From assembly GCA_030710605.1 (NCBI GenBank), contig CP092868.1:30879363-30943362 (forward strand): a stretch of DNA of 64,000 bases. Reading direction: 5' to 3'. Made by a program: the position numbers and the translations under genes. The stretch is from Cordylochernes scorpioides (taxonomy: Eukaryota > Arthropoda > Arachnida > Pseudoscorpiones > Chernetidae). Shown piece by piece: positions 43,003-53,663 of the stretch. The stretch's first letter is position 1; the number at the start of each line of letters is the position of its first letter. Under the pieces are notes generated by a model. It was not told where the DNA came from. It saw only the letters and a list, made by a program, of their open reading frames with translations, and ran no database searches.

Positions 43003-43783
43003 ACACTCATAGACAAAACTTAAGGAAGTTGTACCTTTTAGCATGTATATCGGGATTCTCAGACAATAACTCTGAAAGATATTACAGTGACCTTTATTGA
43101 AGACACACTATATACACTCATGGACAAAACTTAAGGAAGTTGTACCTTTTAGCATGTATATCGGGATTGAGACAATAACTCTGAAAGATATTACAGTGAC
43201 CTTTATTGAAGACACACTATATACACTCATGGACAAAACTTAAGGAAGTTGTACCTTTTAGCATGTATATCGGGATTGAGACAATAACTCTGAAAGATAT
43301 TACAGTGACCTTTATTGAAGACACACTATATACACTCATGGACAAAACTTAAGGAAGTTGTACCTTTTAGCATGTATACCGGGATTCAGACAATAACTCT
43401 GAAAGATATTACAGTGACCTTTATTGAAGACACACTATATACACTCATGGACAAAACTTAAGGAAGGTATACCTTTTAGCATGTATATCGGGATTCAGAC
43501 AATAACTCTGAAATATATTACAGTGACCTTTATTGAAGACACACGAGATAACCAAGTGTGAACAAAACTTAAGGAAGTTGTACCTTTTAGCATATATATC
43601 GGGATTCACACAATAACTCTGAAAGATATTACAGTGACCTTTATTGAAGACACACGAGATAACCAAGTGTGAACAATATTGCCTCTGTCTCCTTCAAATA
43701 ATAATAATATTAAACAACACACATACACACACAGACGACCGGAGGCATCAAAGAATTTCCACTTCCTTAAGTTTTGTCTATGA
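43003..43783 (+). repeat. MITE family D left half amplified as a 109-bp tandem array
   Basis: ACACTCAT starts units at 43003, 43114, 43223, 43332 and 43441 (spacing 111, 109, 109, 109), and two longer units follow before one right end (GACGACCGG... CTTAAGTTTTGTCTATGA, to 43783). Each unit contains GGAAGTTGTACCTTTTAGCA and CAGTGACCTTTATTGAAGAC. Only one complete right end is present. Confidence 0.85.
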
Positions 43784-44299
43784 CTACAGTCGGGGTATAA
43801 TTCCATGACACATGCCATATAACCCAAGAAACAATTCCATTCTGCATGAGTCATTTCCTGAACACGCTATTTCCCTTTTTGGATGTCAGAATTGGCCGCA
43901 CAGAACATACGATTTGTCATCTTTGGACTTTTTTTCCGAAGTCAAAGGTGTCTAAGACCACCCATACTTTGAAAGAGAAAAAAAAGTAGGGCAATGAATC
44001 AACTAAATTCATCCACACTTATGCAAATTGATCGTTGAAATTTTATCAACGGTTCTCCCAATCTCCAGACCACAATTTACCATTGTAACAGACTGAATTT
44101 CTTGTATATCTTGCATTTGTATTAAAATACAGTAAATAGATGTTCTAAAAAAAAAACTATAGATATATGTTTTTAGGACTATAGTTATATTTAAAAACAA
44201 AATAGGCATATCTTGACCAGGAGCACATATGCTTTTCAGAAGGCAGAGCGCCATCTGGTGGAACAGATATAAACTATTCATTGATTTAACCTGTTCCCT
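43784..44299. other. Non-coding stretch
   Basis: No coding similarity. Unremarkable AT-rich sequence apart from GCGCCATCTGGTGGAAC near 44248. Confidence 0.5.
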
Positions 44300-44470
44300 G
44301 ATATTTGGCCAACCCAATTTCTTGATAAATCAAGAAAAGCCATCCACGAACGCGTTTCGCGCTGTTGGCGCTCGTCAGCGTTGAGTAGGCTGTACAACTG
44401 CGACCAAAAAAAAAAGATTTTTGGTCCCAGTGGCTTCCTGAAAAACCAAGAAATGGGTATTTAAGGCCAA
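44300..44470 (-). repeat. Family A (Penelope-related) copy with hammerhead-like core
   Basis: Minus strand: TACAGCCTACTCAACG, CTGACGAGCGCCAACAGCGC, GAAACGCGTTCGTGG, then CTTGATTTATCAAGAAATTG. It is the same layout as 21290-21520. Confidence 0.65.
44354..44378 (-). ncRNA. Hammerhead-like ribozyme core
   Basis: Minus strand: CTGACGA, stem II GCGC-CAACA-GCGC, GAAAC. Compared with 21357-21381 the stem is changed on both sides (GGGC/GCCC to GCGC/GCGC), so pairing is kept by compensating changes. Confidence 0.55.
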
Positions 44471-44599
44471 ACTTGCGTAAATACGTTATATAATATTTAT
44501 TTATAAATAACCGATATATTGCCAAATAAATCTATTTATTCCACCATAAATATGCCTTTTTATTTCCTAAAATTGTATATAAATATTACCTAAATTATA

Positions 44600-44698
44600 A
44601 AATAAATAAAGCTTCCAGGGTTAAGTTTCTTGTACAACTTTTTATTTCCAAGCTTTCGGACTTGTGTCAATCCTTCAACAGGATTATCACTTTAACAA
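44600..44698 (-). repeat. Short Penelope-type hairpin element, copy of 52529-52630
   Basis: Shares AATAAAGCTTCCAGGGTTAA, CAAGCTTTCGGACTTGT and CCTTCAACAGGATTATCA with the 52529 copy. On the minus strand the core reads CTGTTGAAGG...TCCGAAAGC, with U in place of the invariant A of a hammerhead. Confidence 0.65.
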
Positions 44699-44712
44699 CT
44701 TAATAATAAATA

Positions 44713-44979
44713 CACCTATCCCCCGATTTACACGGTACTTGTTTTACACGTTTTCGCTTTTACACGGTTTTCCAAATAAGTTTTTTTTTTTATCGCACTA
44801 TACTAAATGCTACTGTGATTGAACCCATGCGCTGTGTACACATCTCACGAGGAATCCCGAGCTTATGTGCTGACTACATATTTTAACCTGTCAATGCATT
44901 TTATTTCTGTGTACACCTATCCCCCGATTTACACGTTTTTCTCAGGAACGTATCTACCGTGTAAATCGGGGGATAGGTG
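44713..44979. mobile_element. MITE with CACCTATCCCCCGATTTACA ends
   Basis: Inverted ends CACCTATCCCCCGATTTACA and its complement with TA on both sides. The same 25-bp end also occurs internally at 44913, so the last 70 bp form a smaller palindrome. Resembles the Tigger-like MITE at 19999 in size, TA borders and ACACC start. Confidence 0.7.
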
Positions 44980-45214
44980 TACATTTTTTTTATATACACG
45001 TTATTATATACATAGTTTAAATACCTACTATATACTGAGAGAAAAATATATTACATTATTTCTGTTTGAAAATCAAAATCTATTGGAAATATACTTGCGT
45101 GGTGGGTGGATGATACGTGCTGGTTGAATGATATCTCGAGACTTCAGAATAAATTATATAAATTCGTAGCATTAAATGACAAGTAAACATTTTTTTTAAA
45201 CATTATGCAATTTA

Positions 45215-45725
45215 TAGAATTGGCAGAATTGATTCTTCAATCTGCTTATGTGACCAAGAAGATCACAACCCTGAGCATATTTTAATCCGGTGCCCACTTG
45301 TTGCTGATTTGAGAGTACATTGTCAAATGAACAGTTCTAGTTTAAGCCAAATGGTTTCCAGTAAAGAAGAATATAGAAAATTTAACAAGTTTTGTAGACT
45401 CTATCTCAAATGCCGTGGACTTGAATTACATTAAGAATTGAAATTTCTAGTTTTAATAATATATTTGTGCCACTGGTTTAGTGGTTGTAATTCTAAAGAT
45501 ATATTGGACTTTTGATAATATGTATGTAAATAATCTTTGTTTCTTGTATAATTTATTGTTCTAAAATGTAAATTTGAATAAATTTCACTCTCTCTCTAAA
45601 ACTATAAATAATTTGTATATATATATTTAAAAACTATGTACATAAAATAGTTTAAACATTTACATGCAAATATCCACATAGGATATAGCGTGTTTTTGTA
45701 ATAAATAAATAAATAAATAAAAAAT
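45215..45725 (+). pseudogene. LINE family X, 3' end
   Basis: 45240-45435 encodes the last part of a LINE ORF2: a zinc-knuckle-like CLCDQEDHNPEHILIRCP and KFCRLYLKCRGLELH before the stop. The 3' UTR runs to an (AATA)n tail at 45702-45722. The inverted relative at 53545-55610 shares it almost to the tail. 5' truncated. Confidence 0.75.
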
Positions 45726-46800
45726 GCAGATTTAGTTATCATATTTAAATTTTTCATTAGAGTAAGGGCAATAGAAAATTATTTTATTTCAAAAAGAATT
45801 ATATGCGTAAAAAAATAGTTTAAATTTCTTATATCACATTTTTTTTAAGTGAATAAAACCATATAAAAAATTTAGAATGGGTGTAACAACATTTCAGAAA
45901 ATTATCATAAAGTATAAAATAGAGGTAGGTTTTATTAAGAATTTCCACACTTTAGGAAATGTTTTGTATTTTGTAGGTAAAAGTATACAAATTGATTCTT
46001 TTGATAAGGCACAATTTGGATAATAGATTAAATGGCAAGTAGTGGAGATGATGATATATGATAGAAGCTTTTTGAGAATTAATGAGTTGAAAATCAAAAA
46101 CAACGTTTTTTTAAGACAGAAAGAAGTACAATTAAAAATTAATTTTATTTGCACTTAGTCAATAGTTAAATAAAGGTAAAAAAAGAGAAGATAACAAACA
46201 AAGATAAAAAATTATCCTATATACAATAAGGTAATGTTACATTTTTAGTTTTCCTCATCGAGGGAGGTTCCTTCACCTTGAAAGAGTTTTCCTCCAGATA
46301 AGGAGAGGGTCTATTTGAACCCCTCAGTTCTACATTGAGGAAATAGCCATAGAGGTAACTCTTGGTAGACGTCAGGATGGCCAGAACGTCATCTTCCAAG
46401 CTCGCCCGAAGAGAAAACCACCGTAGGATAGAAGAGAAAGAGGCCCTATCCATATATATCCTAAATGATGTTTCTTTATTGCAGGGATAAGAAAAGATTA
46501 GGAAGATAGAATGGATACGTTCACTAATCTTACACGAGATTGCTTCTTATCTATACTTAGCTATTTCCCAATCTAACTTCTTTATTATCTTCCACAATAT
46601 AAACGGCAGGAAATTTTCCACTTTGGTACACAATACAAACTCAAGGTTGCTGCTACAGACAAAGGATGATAATTTACAAGCATCTTTCCCTTTCTAAAAT
46701 GTATTAAAGATTGATATGGTCTGAAAGAAATTATTTTATCAAAAAGGTAACGCATGGCCAATTTGTATTAAAAGGAATTATGAAGAATAAAACGGCTGTG
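45726..46800. other. AT-rich spacer with two weak repeat traces
   Basis: 45740-45835 resembles one arm of family B (TTTCAAAAAGAAT, AATAGTTTAAAT). 46255-46345 resembles 26170-26250 (TTCCTCCAGATAAGGA, CTCAGTTCTACATTGAG versus CTCAGTTCAATGTTGAG). No gene. Confidence 0.45.
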
Positions 46801-47210
46801 ATAGAGATGTACGTAGACATCTGGGACTCTTCATTGGACACGATAACAACAAGAAGTCATTATAATTGACATGGACCCAGAACAGCAGCTTTACACACCC
46901 AACATAGAGAACATTGCTATGATAGAGATGTACGGAGATATCTGAGGCTCTTCATTGGACACGACAACAACAAGAAGTCATTATAATTGACATGGACCCA
47001 AAACAGCATCTTTACACACCCAAGATAGAGGACATTGCTGTGATAGAGATGTACGTAGACATCTGGGACTCTTCATTGGACACAACAACAACAAGAAGTC
47101 ATTATAATTGACATGGACCCAGAACAGCAGTTTTACACACCCAAGATAGAGAACATTGCAGTGATAGAGATGTAAGGAGATATCTGAGGCTCTTTATTGG
47201 ACACGACAAT
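46801..47210 (+). repeat. 121-bp tandem repeat, about 3.4 units
   Basis: ATAGAGATGTA recurs at 46801, 46922, 47043 and 47164 (exact period 121). The unit includes GACATGGACCCAGAACAGCA, TTTACACACCCAA and GACTCTTCATTGGACACGA followed by (ACA)n. A single related unit flanks the satellite at 28315-28440. Confidence 0.85.
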
Positions 47211-47596
47211 AACAACTAAACAATCTAGGTATATGTTCACCATGTATATAAACTCTATTTCATATATATATATATATAGGTAGTATTATAAAGAATATAC
47301 TTAGGTGGTGCGTGTTGTAGGACATAATAAAATTATTTTAAATATCTCCCAAATGATAATATCCAACATTATGCTTTATATTGTCCTATTCATATCACTA
47401 ATACAGCTTTAAAACATACATTTGGGGGGAAAGAGACACTGCACATAGCTTCATATTGAATGTATTACCTGAAGTCTGTTGTTGGGTGCTGCGCTGCCTG
47501 GAGTACAGGAGCTCTATCTATGCTTCCTTTCTTCCTGTGTTGAATCTGTAAGACAGGTGGTCTTAATAAAGCTTTGTATGTGTGAATTTATTGAAT
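47211..47596. other. Non-coding stretch
   Basis: AT microsatellite near 47263-47275; nothing else recognised. Confidence 0.5.
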
Positions 47597-47880
47597 AATA
47601 AATCACACACACACAAAAACCTTTATTAAAACACACAAATCTTACAGAGGATTCTCCTTGGGGTTACAAGACGGAGAAACCTATGAAAGTGGGAAATATA
47701 CAAAGGGGTAAAAATGGAGAAAGATTATATACACATGATAAATATATACAGATTATCATTTGAATAATCCTATGGAAAATAAGAATATGGATTTGGAAAA
47801 AAAAAATTGGAAATATGGATGGGAGAAGTGGAGAGAGAAAAGAGGAAAGAAAACAGGTATTTACATATGGATTGAATAAT
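47597..47880 (-). repeat. LINE 3' end, uninterrupted copy
   Basis: Matches 19160-19313 joined to 19688-19880, starting in minus orientation at the tail AATAAAGGTTTTTGTGTGTG. It provides the empty site for the 19314-19687 insertion. Confidence 0.75.
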
Positions 47881-47957
47881 AAATCATGTTTGCGGAAGAA
47901 ATATAGATTCACATTTTTAATTTGTTATAATAAGTAAAAATACATTTTAAAAAAACC

Positions 47958-48135
47958 TTAGATGTATCTGAGTGAAAATAAAAAGCGGCGGGGGACCATC
48001 ATCATGAATTTCGAACCTAATGTGATTTAATATATAGCAACTGATTAGCGATTTTATAAGTGTTTGCTATATTTTTACCTCTTCTCTAAATATGATTGTC
48101 CCCCGCCGCTTTTATTTTCACTCAGATACATCTAA
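47958..48135. mobile_element. Palindromic MITE with GC-rich inner arms
   Basis: Arms TTAGATGTATCTGAGTGAAA and its complement continue into AAGCGGCGGGGGAC. About 40-bp perfect or near-perfect inverted repeats around a 95-bp centre. The TTA on both sides may be the duplication. Confidence 0.8.
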
Positions 48136-49020
48136 TTATTCAATGACAGAAGATACAATATTTTATTTTCCCGATACCAAAATATTTCACGCCCAAGTAC
48201 CCCAGTTTGGGGAAGTGGCCAGGGTCATATGTGCTGTAGTGATCTTTCCAGTTGGTCTCAAGAACCACGCCATCTCTTCAGCAGTGAAGTACGCGATCTA
48301 CGTATTCTTCGTAGATCGCGAAATACGTGGTTTCGCTGGAGACTCACTGGCGATTCTCCACCAAACTCTGCAGCGCTGGCAGAGGCGCCATATTCATAGT
48401 ACATAGTGTATATAATCCATATTATCTTTTTTTAAATAGTGCAGACTGTGTACTTTGCATGTATTGACAAGATGTCAATACAATTATTTTAATTGTCATA
48501 AAAAAAATTGTCTATGCTGTAGTGTAATGACAGGTAGGGCCTCTCCTGAAGGAACCATATACATATTATATAATTTAAATACAATTATTTTATTTTTTTA
48601 AAACATATTTTTTATTTTCATTCATTGACTGTTTTACATATTTGACCATAGATTAAAAAAACATACCACTTTAATTATTGTTGTTGTAAATATGAATATT
48701 TAACCCTACCTATCTTTTATTCACGATTATAGAATTCATTTTATAAATTCTATATTACTGTGATAAATAATTTTATGTATATTTTTACTTCAAGTAATTC
48801 AAAATAAAATCTACTTGAAAGGTAATTAATTATCTTTATTTTTTACGACTGCACCTCTTTTCAACAATCAAACACACAAAAAAAAAATTCTAATCGTAAT
48901 ATACATATAGACCATTAACCATTTAAAAAGATTTATTATAAAGCAATAACACACCATCTATATATGTGAAATAAAAACATTTATGCCTGCATGTTTCTTT
49001 TACACATGAACAAACTTCTA
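48136..49020. other. Spacer with an unassigned 104-codon frame
   Basis: An open frame 48092-48406 (plus) starts inside the MITE and contains an internal inverted repeat (GCGATCTACGTATTC/GTAGATCGCG); it matches no family I know. 48407-49020 is AT-rich with no signal. Confidence 0.35.
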
Positions 49021-49026
49021 CTATCA

Positions 49027-49330
49027 AAATACGAAACTATTATAGACGCTAATGATTCTTTTTAAAATAAAATAATTTCTACTGCCCTTACTGTAATGGC
49101 CCTACCAACAATTTTTCCATTGCAGTAAGGACAGTAGAAATCGTTATATTTCAAAAAGAATCATACGCGTCTATAATAGTTTCGTATTTTGATAACAGAT
49201 GGCGCGCTAATGCATTATAAACTTCTACTATCCTTACTACGATGAAAAAAATATTGGGAGGGCTTTGCTCATCATTGGTGAAACCTTCCAGCGGTTTAGC
49301 CAATTCAATCTACCAGACCGCTTCTTAGAG
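49027..49330. mobile_element. Family B foldback element, second full-arm copy plus a centre
   Basis: 49027-49196: arms AAAATACGAAACTATTATAG and complement around CTTACTGTAATGGCCCTACC. 49235-49330: the family centre in minus orientation (AACCGCTGGAAGGTTTCACC, AATGATGAGCAAAGCCCTCC). Confidence 0.7.
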
Positions 49331-49561
49331 CTCTAATACTGTATTGGATCATTCTGCTTATATATGGTACATTGAAGATTGGAATCTCTGTTATGGTGTT
49401 AACTATGGACATCAACTTTAAAGACAGTGGAGTTACATATAAATATTTAAATATAAGGCGATAACCTGCCATCTATCTATAGGGAATGAAATCATTTATG
49501 CATGGATGTTTCTTTTATACATTAACAAACTTTTAATATCCTTACAACAATAAAAAATATA

Positions 49562-50083
49562 TCTCTCTCTATATATAAAAATGAATGTTTGTATGTCTGT
49601 TTGTCTGTCTGTATGTCCGGTATACAAATTCGCGGTAGTTCACTAATTCAAACCAAAATTTCCATACATAGGTAAAAAAAATACGGGGAAGACGATAGGC
49701 TATTTTAAAAAATATATAAATCAATTATTAAAACTATATTTTTTTTAGTCAGAAAATGATGATGACGATATTGCTGTATCATGTTTGATTATCAGATACA
49801 AAATTATATCGGGAAAAATTCCAAAAAGCAGAGACCACGGGTGAAACCAGTTCATTATTTTGTACGCAGGAACAAAATTCTAACAGAAAAACATTCATTC
49901 GAGCAGAAAACAAAAGCCAGATCATCTTTCTATAAAAATATCGCTTCTCAGACACAAAGTTTGGAGCGGGACGTTTCACAAGAGTGACATCCACGGCGCC
50001 AATTTATAATTGTAACGAATAGTATTTGAATAGGGTACATTTAATAGGGTAAAACCCGGGCGTTGCCCGGGTCATTCGGCTAG
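49562..50083 (+). mobile_element. Helitron, non-autonomous, copy 2, precise ends
   Basis: Starts TCTCTCTCTATATATAAAAA with (TGTNTG)n behind it and ends with a perfect hairpin ACCCGGGC-GTT-GCCCGGGT, ATT CGG and CTAG at 50080-50083. The preceding base is A (49561) and the following T (50084), the Helitron insertion rule (A/T). No TSD, no TIR, no Rep-helicase. 522 bp. Confidence 0.92.
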
Positions 50084-51340
50084 TGTTATATAAAAATGAA
50101 TGAGATTTTCTGCTGATTTTGGAATTGTTGAAATTATGCTATGGTGATGCAGTCGTGGGAAAAATAAAATAATTTTGATCAGAGATTTCTTTATTCGAGC
50201 TGAGGAATATATAAAAAAAAAAACATAATTTGATAAAAGTAATGCCTGGCTTAAGGCGAGTAGAATAAGGAAAACAAAAGATTATTTAAATAATGTACAA
50301 AAGTTTTGAGCCGGCCATCGGGAAACAATAACAATCGGTTTTATATAGGGAAAGTACCGACATCTGGTGGTAGATTTAATCAGAATATTTGAATCTAAGA
50401 AATATATTTTTAAATAAAATAATATTTTTTAATATAACATATATATATATGTTTTGTGCTTGTTATTAAAGTTTAAAACACATTTAAACTTTATATATTT
50501 TATTCAATGAAGATCAAAATTACATAAACATCACGATTAATTATATATCATAACTACATAACATTAAGCCATCTATTTTCAGTTTTGTTTTTGTCACCGG
50601 TCCAATATTTTTATTTTCACAGACTAAATTATGAGATTAATTTATAAAAGAAAAATATGCAAAATAAATAAACAACTATATACATCAATATATATTGGGA
50701 GGGCTTGGCTCATCATTGGTGAACCCACCAAGCTGTTTTTACAATTTAGCAACTCTCCGATAAGAGGACACCTCTACCTAAAGGACACTTTGGCTCTGCA
50801 ATTAGATGTTCTTTACAGAGAGGTTCTACTGTATGTCTAGGTCTGAAGATATCGTGGAGGGTAAACTAGAAGAGAAAGGTAGAATAATCTCTCCGTAAGT
50901 AAAATAATTTGCTTCTTTTTTTTCATAAAATTAAAAGTTAAATTTTAAGATGACGATCCTCTACTTGATATATTTCAATTTGATAATGTTCTCACGGCTA
51001 GACAATGACTTAGACCCAAATTTCCCTATACCCAAATCGATTTCATGCTACGTTACAAATAGGTAGAAGAATTGGACTTAAAAATAGAGAATCGTGATGC
51101 TACCAGAACCTATTCAAGACAAGAAAACCTCAAGACTTCCAGGCCATCGTCACGTCAGAAAAGGGAACTGGCGGGAATGGTACAAGAGGAAAACTGGAGG
51201 GGCAGGTCCAAGGGCTGGTGGTATTCCACCCCAGACCCCCTTCTCCCATAAATCTGTCTTGAGTCAACATCGTCTTGTCTCACCTATTGTCAGGTATTTC
51301 GGTCTGAATGTGGGCTCCATCTCTTTCGTTCTATCTTGGT
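50084..51340. other. Non-coding stretch with a family B fragment
   Basis: 50690-50750 has TTGGGAGGGCTTGGCTCATC of family B. 51094-51390 is an open frame of 98 codons that runs into the tandem array and has no recognisable domain. Confidence 0.45.
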
Positions 51341-51364
51341 GGAGACTCTGTGGAATCAGTTCTC

Positions 51365-51890
51365 TTGTTAGTTGTGGTCTTTTTGTCTAAGTGAGGTCTC
51401 TTATGGAACCATTCTCTTTTGTTAGTAGTGGTCTTTTTGCCTAATTGTGGTCTTTTATAGAACCAAATTCTCTTGTTGTAGTCTTTTTGTCTATGTCTCG
51501 CATGGCACCATTCTTTTTTGTCTAGTTGTGGTCTTTTTGTCTAAGTGAGGTCTCTTATGGAACCATTCTCTCTTGTTAGTAGTGGTCTTTTTTGCCTAAG
51601 TGTGGTCTTTTATAGAACCAAATTCTCTTTTTTAGTCTTTTTGTCTATGTCTCGCATGGCACCATTCTTTTTTGTTTAGTTGTGGTCTTTTTGTCTAAGT
51701 TTGGTCTCTTATGGAACCATTCTCTCTTGTTGGTAGTGGTCTTTTTGTCTAAGTGTGGTCTTTTATAGAACCAAATTCTCTTGTTGTAGTTTTTTTGTCT
51801 ATGTCTCGCATGGCACCATTCCTTTTTGTTTAGTTGTGGTCTTTTTGTCTATGTGTGGTCTCTAATGTGGAAGAACTATTTTGTTTGGTG
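51365..51890 (+). repeat. 154-bp tandem repeat, about 3.4 units
   Basis: CTAAGTGAGG-type starts recur at 51387, 51541, 51695 and 51849 (exact period 154). Each unit is itself built of shorter GTGGTCTTTTTGTCTA modules interleaved with ATGGAACCATTCTC. Confidence 0.85.
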
Positions 51891-51959
51891 TGGCATTTTT
51901 GTCTAATTATGGCTTGCATCATTTGTCTATTTAATATTTATTACTAATACTATTTGTAC

Positions 51960-52080
51960 TATTAATACTATATATACTATTTGATATTTATTCCGAAAGA
52001 TGGCGCAAGCCATCAGCAACTTTCAGTTGTACAATGAGGAGATGTCTTAATTTATCCATCTTATCCCAGTACAACAACAT
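51960..52080 (+). repeat. Family A fragment
   Basis: TATTTATTCCGAAAGATGGC, GCAAGCCATCAGCAACTTTC and GAGGAGATGTCTT match family A. Confidence 0.65.
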
Positions 52081-52518
52081 ATAATCTGTTTTGTAATTAT
52101 AAAATCCGGTTTAGGTAAGATGTAGTCATAAGAAAGAGATGAAAAACATGTTGACAAATGTTTAGCCTTTGTTCCGGTCATTACGGGAGTATGAGAAGGG
52201 CATTATCTCACTAAGGTATTTCTCAATGTTTTACAATCCTTAAATGGCTTGTTTTGGCTCCTCATCAAGATTTTGTTAGATAGCTCTCATGGCATTTTCC
52301 TGTCGACATCGTCAGAGATCTTTAGCCTTTTGGTCGATGGTCCATTTTCAGGATTCCAGGAATTCTTGATAGATCATAGGATGGATCTACAAATTTAACA
52401 ATTAAGATCTATAATCTGTTTCTCTTAAATTGTAAGAATTAAAGTCATGCTTCCAATCAAAACAATACATGATTGACTAAACGGTAGATTGAAAGGAATC
52501 CTTTAGATTATATGCATT
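52081..52518. other. Non-coding stretch
   Basis: No signal recognised. Confidence 0.5.
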
Positions 52519-52528
52519 TTTAGATAAT

Positions 52529-52630
52529 ATTATAAAATAAATAAAGCTTCCAGGGTTAAGTTTCTTGTTTAACTTTTTATTTTCAAGCTTTCGGACTTGT
52601 CAGTCCTTCAACAGGATTATCATGTTATAA
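52529..52630 (-). mobile_element. Short Penelope-type hairpin insertion with 10-bp duplication
   Basis: TTTAGATAAT lies at 52519-52528 and 52631-52640. The 102-bp insert matches 44600-44698 and carries CTGTTGAAGGACTGACAAGT then CCGAAAGCTTG on the minus strand. Confidence 0.75.
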
Positions 52631-52663
52631 TTTAGATAATAAAAAGGTATATTAAATTAAGGA

Positions 52664-52858
52664 AGTTGTACCTTTTAGGATGTATATCGGGATTCAGATA
52701 ATAACTCTGAAAGATATTACAGTGACCTTTATTGAAGATACACGAGATAATCAAGTGTGAACAAAATTGCCTCTGTGTCTCCTTATAAAAAAATATAAAA
52801 AAACGGACGAACGAGGCATCAACGACTTTCCACTACCTTAAGTTTTGTTCATAAGTGT
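52664..52858 (+). mobile_element. MITE family D, complete short copy
   Basis: Left AATTAAGGAAGTTGTACCTT, middle CAGTGACCTTTATTGAAGAT, right CCTTAAGTTTTGTTCATAAG. About 195 bp, with the outermost left bases lost. This is the simple form from which the 43003-43783 array was grown. Confidence 0.75.
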
Positions 52859-53189
52859 AGCTATACTTCTTTTCCCCAATATTTTCCTTCAAAACCAACC
52901 TCTTCTCTATGTCTTTATTGTTCTACTTCAAAATTCAATATGAAATATATTAAAACTTCATTTATTTTATCAAAATATTTTTCTAAAAGTATACTTTGAA
53001 GGATATAAATCAATATCTCTCTCATTAAGAATTACCTCTTCAAACAACACCTCATTACAATACTTGATTATTGATTGTTCTCAAAATGTAATTTATAAAT
53101 TCAATTTCCATCTATCAATAAAATACGTAACAATTAATCATTTTGGAAATGTGTGTATGTTTATTTTAAATAATATCATCATATATTAT
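52859..53189. other. Non-coding stretch
   Basis: No signal recognised. Confidence 0.5.
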
Positions 53190-53460
53190 CTCTACATACC
53201 TTATTACAACGATAAAAGTTATTTAATGAGAGAGCTTAGTTCATCAGTGGTAAGCCCTCTCAGCGATTTCGCCAAATTAAACTCCAGACCGCTCGTACGT
53301 GGTTATAATTTTTTTAATTATTATTAATCAAGAATGGGTATTTGGCCCCAATTCTGGGATAATTAAATATCAACGAATAGTTGATATTTATTCCGATAGA
53401 TGGCGCAAGCCATCAGAAAACTTTCAGTTGCACGATAAGGAGATGTCTTTTCCTTAATAT
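53190..53460. repeat. Family B fragment followed by family A fragment
   Basis: 53215-53300: TTCATCAGTGGTAAGCCCTC and CAGCGATTTCGCC (family B, minus). 53325-53460: AATCAAGAATGGGTATTTGG, TATTCCGATAGATGGCGCAA (family A). Confidence 0.65.
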
Positions 53461-53663
53461 ATTGATTGTTTAATTTTATAAGCATTTTTCTCTCTTGGAG
53501 ACTAAAAACATAAAATCAATTTGTAAATATTCTGTCTATATAATAGAGTCTTATTTATTTATTACAAAACACACGCTATATCCTATGTGGATATTTGCAT
53601 GTAGATGTTTAATCTATTTTATGTACATGTGGTCGCCTGCCGGTCTCTGCCACTAACAACTTC

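Noticed and set aside
46217-46453. 78-codon minus-strand frame
   Set aside because: It covers a dispersed repeat also seen at 26170-26250 and has no domain.
48092-48406. 104-codon frame as a gene
   Set aside because: It starts inside a MITE arm, contains an internal inverted repeat and has no recognisable domain.
51094-51390. 98-codon frame as a gene
   Set aside because: It ends inside the 154-bp tandem repeat and shows no domain.
22452-52625. CTGTTGAAGG/CTGTAGAAGG...GAAAGC hairpins (22464, 25150-25290, 44640-44690, 52570-52625) as working hammerheads
   Set aside because: The invariant A of CUGANGA is replaced by U, which abolishes known hammerhead activity. Kept only as related, decayed hairpins.
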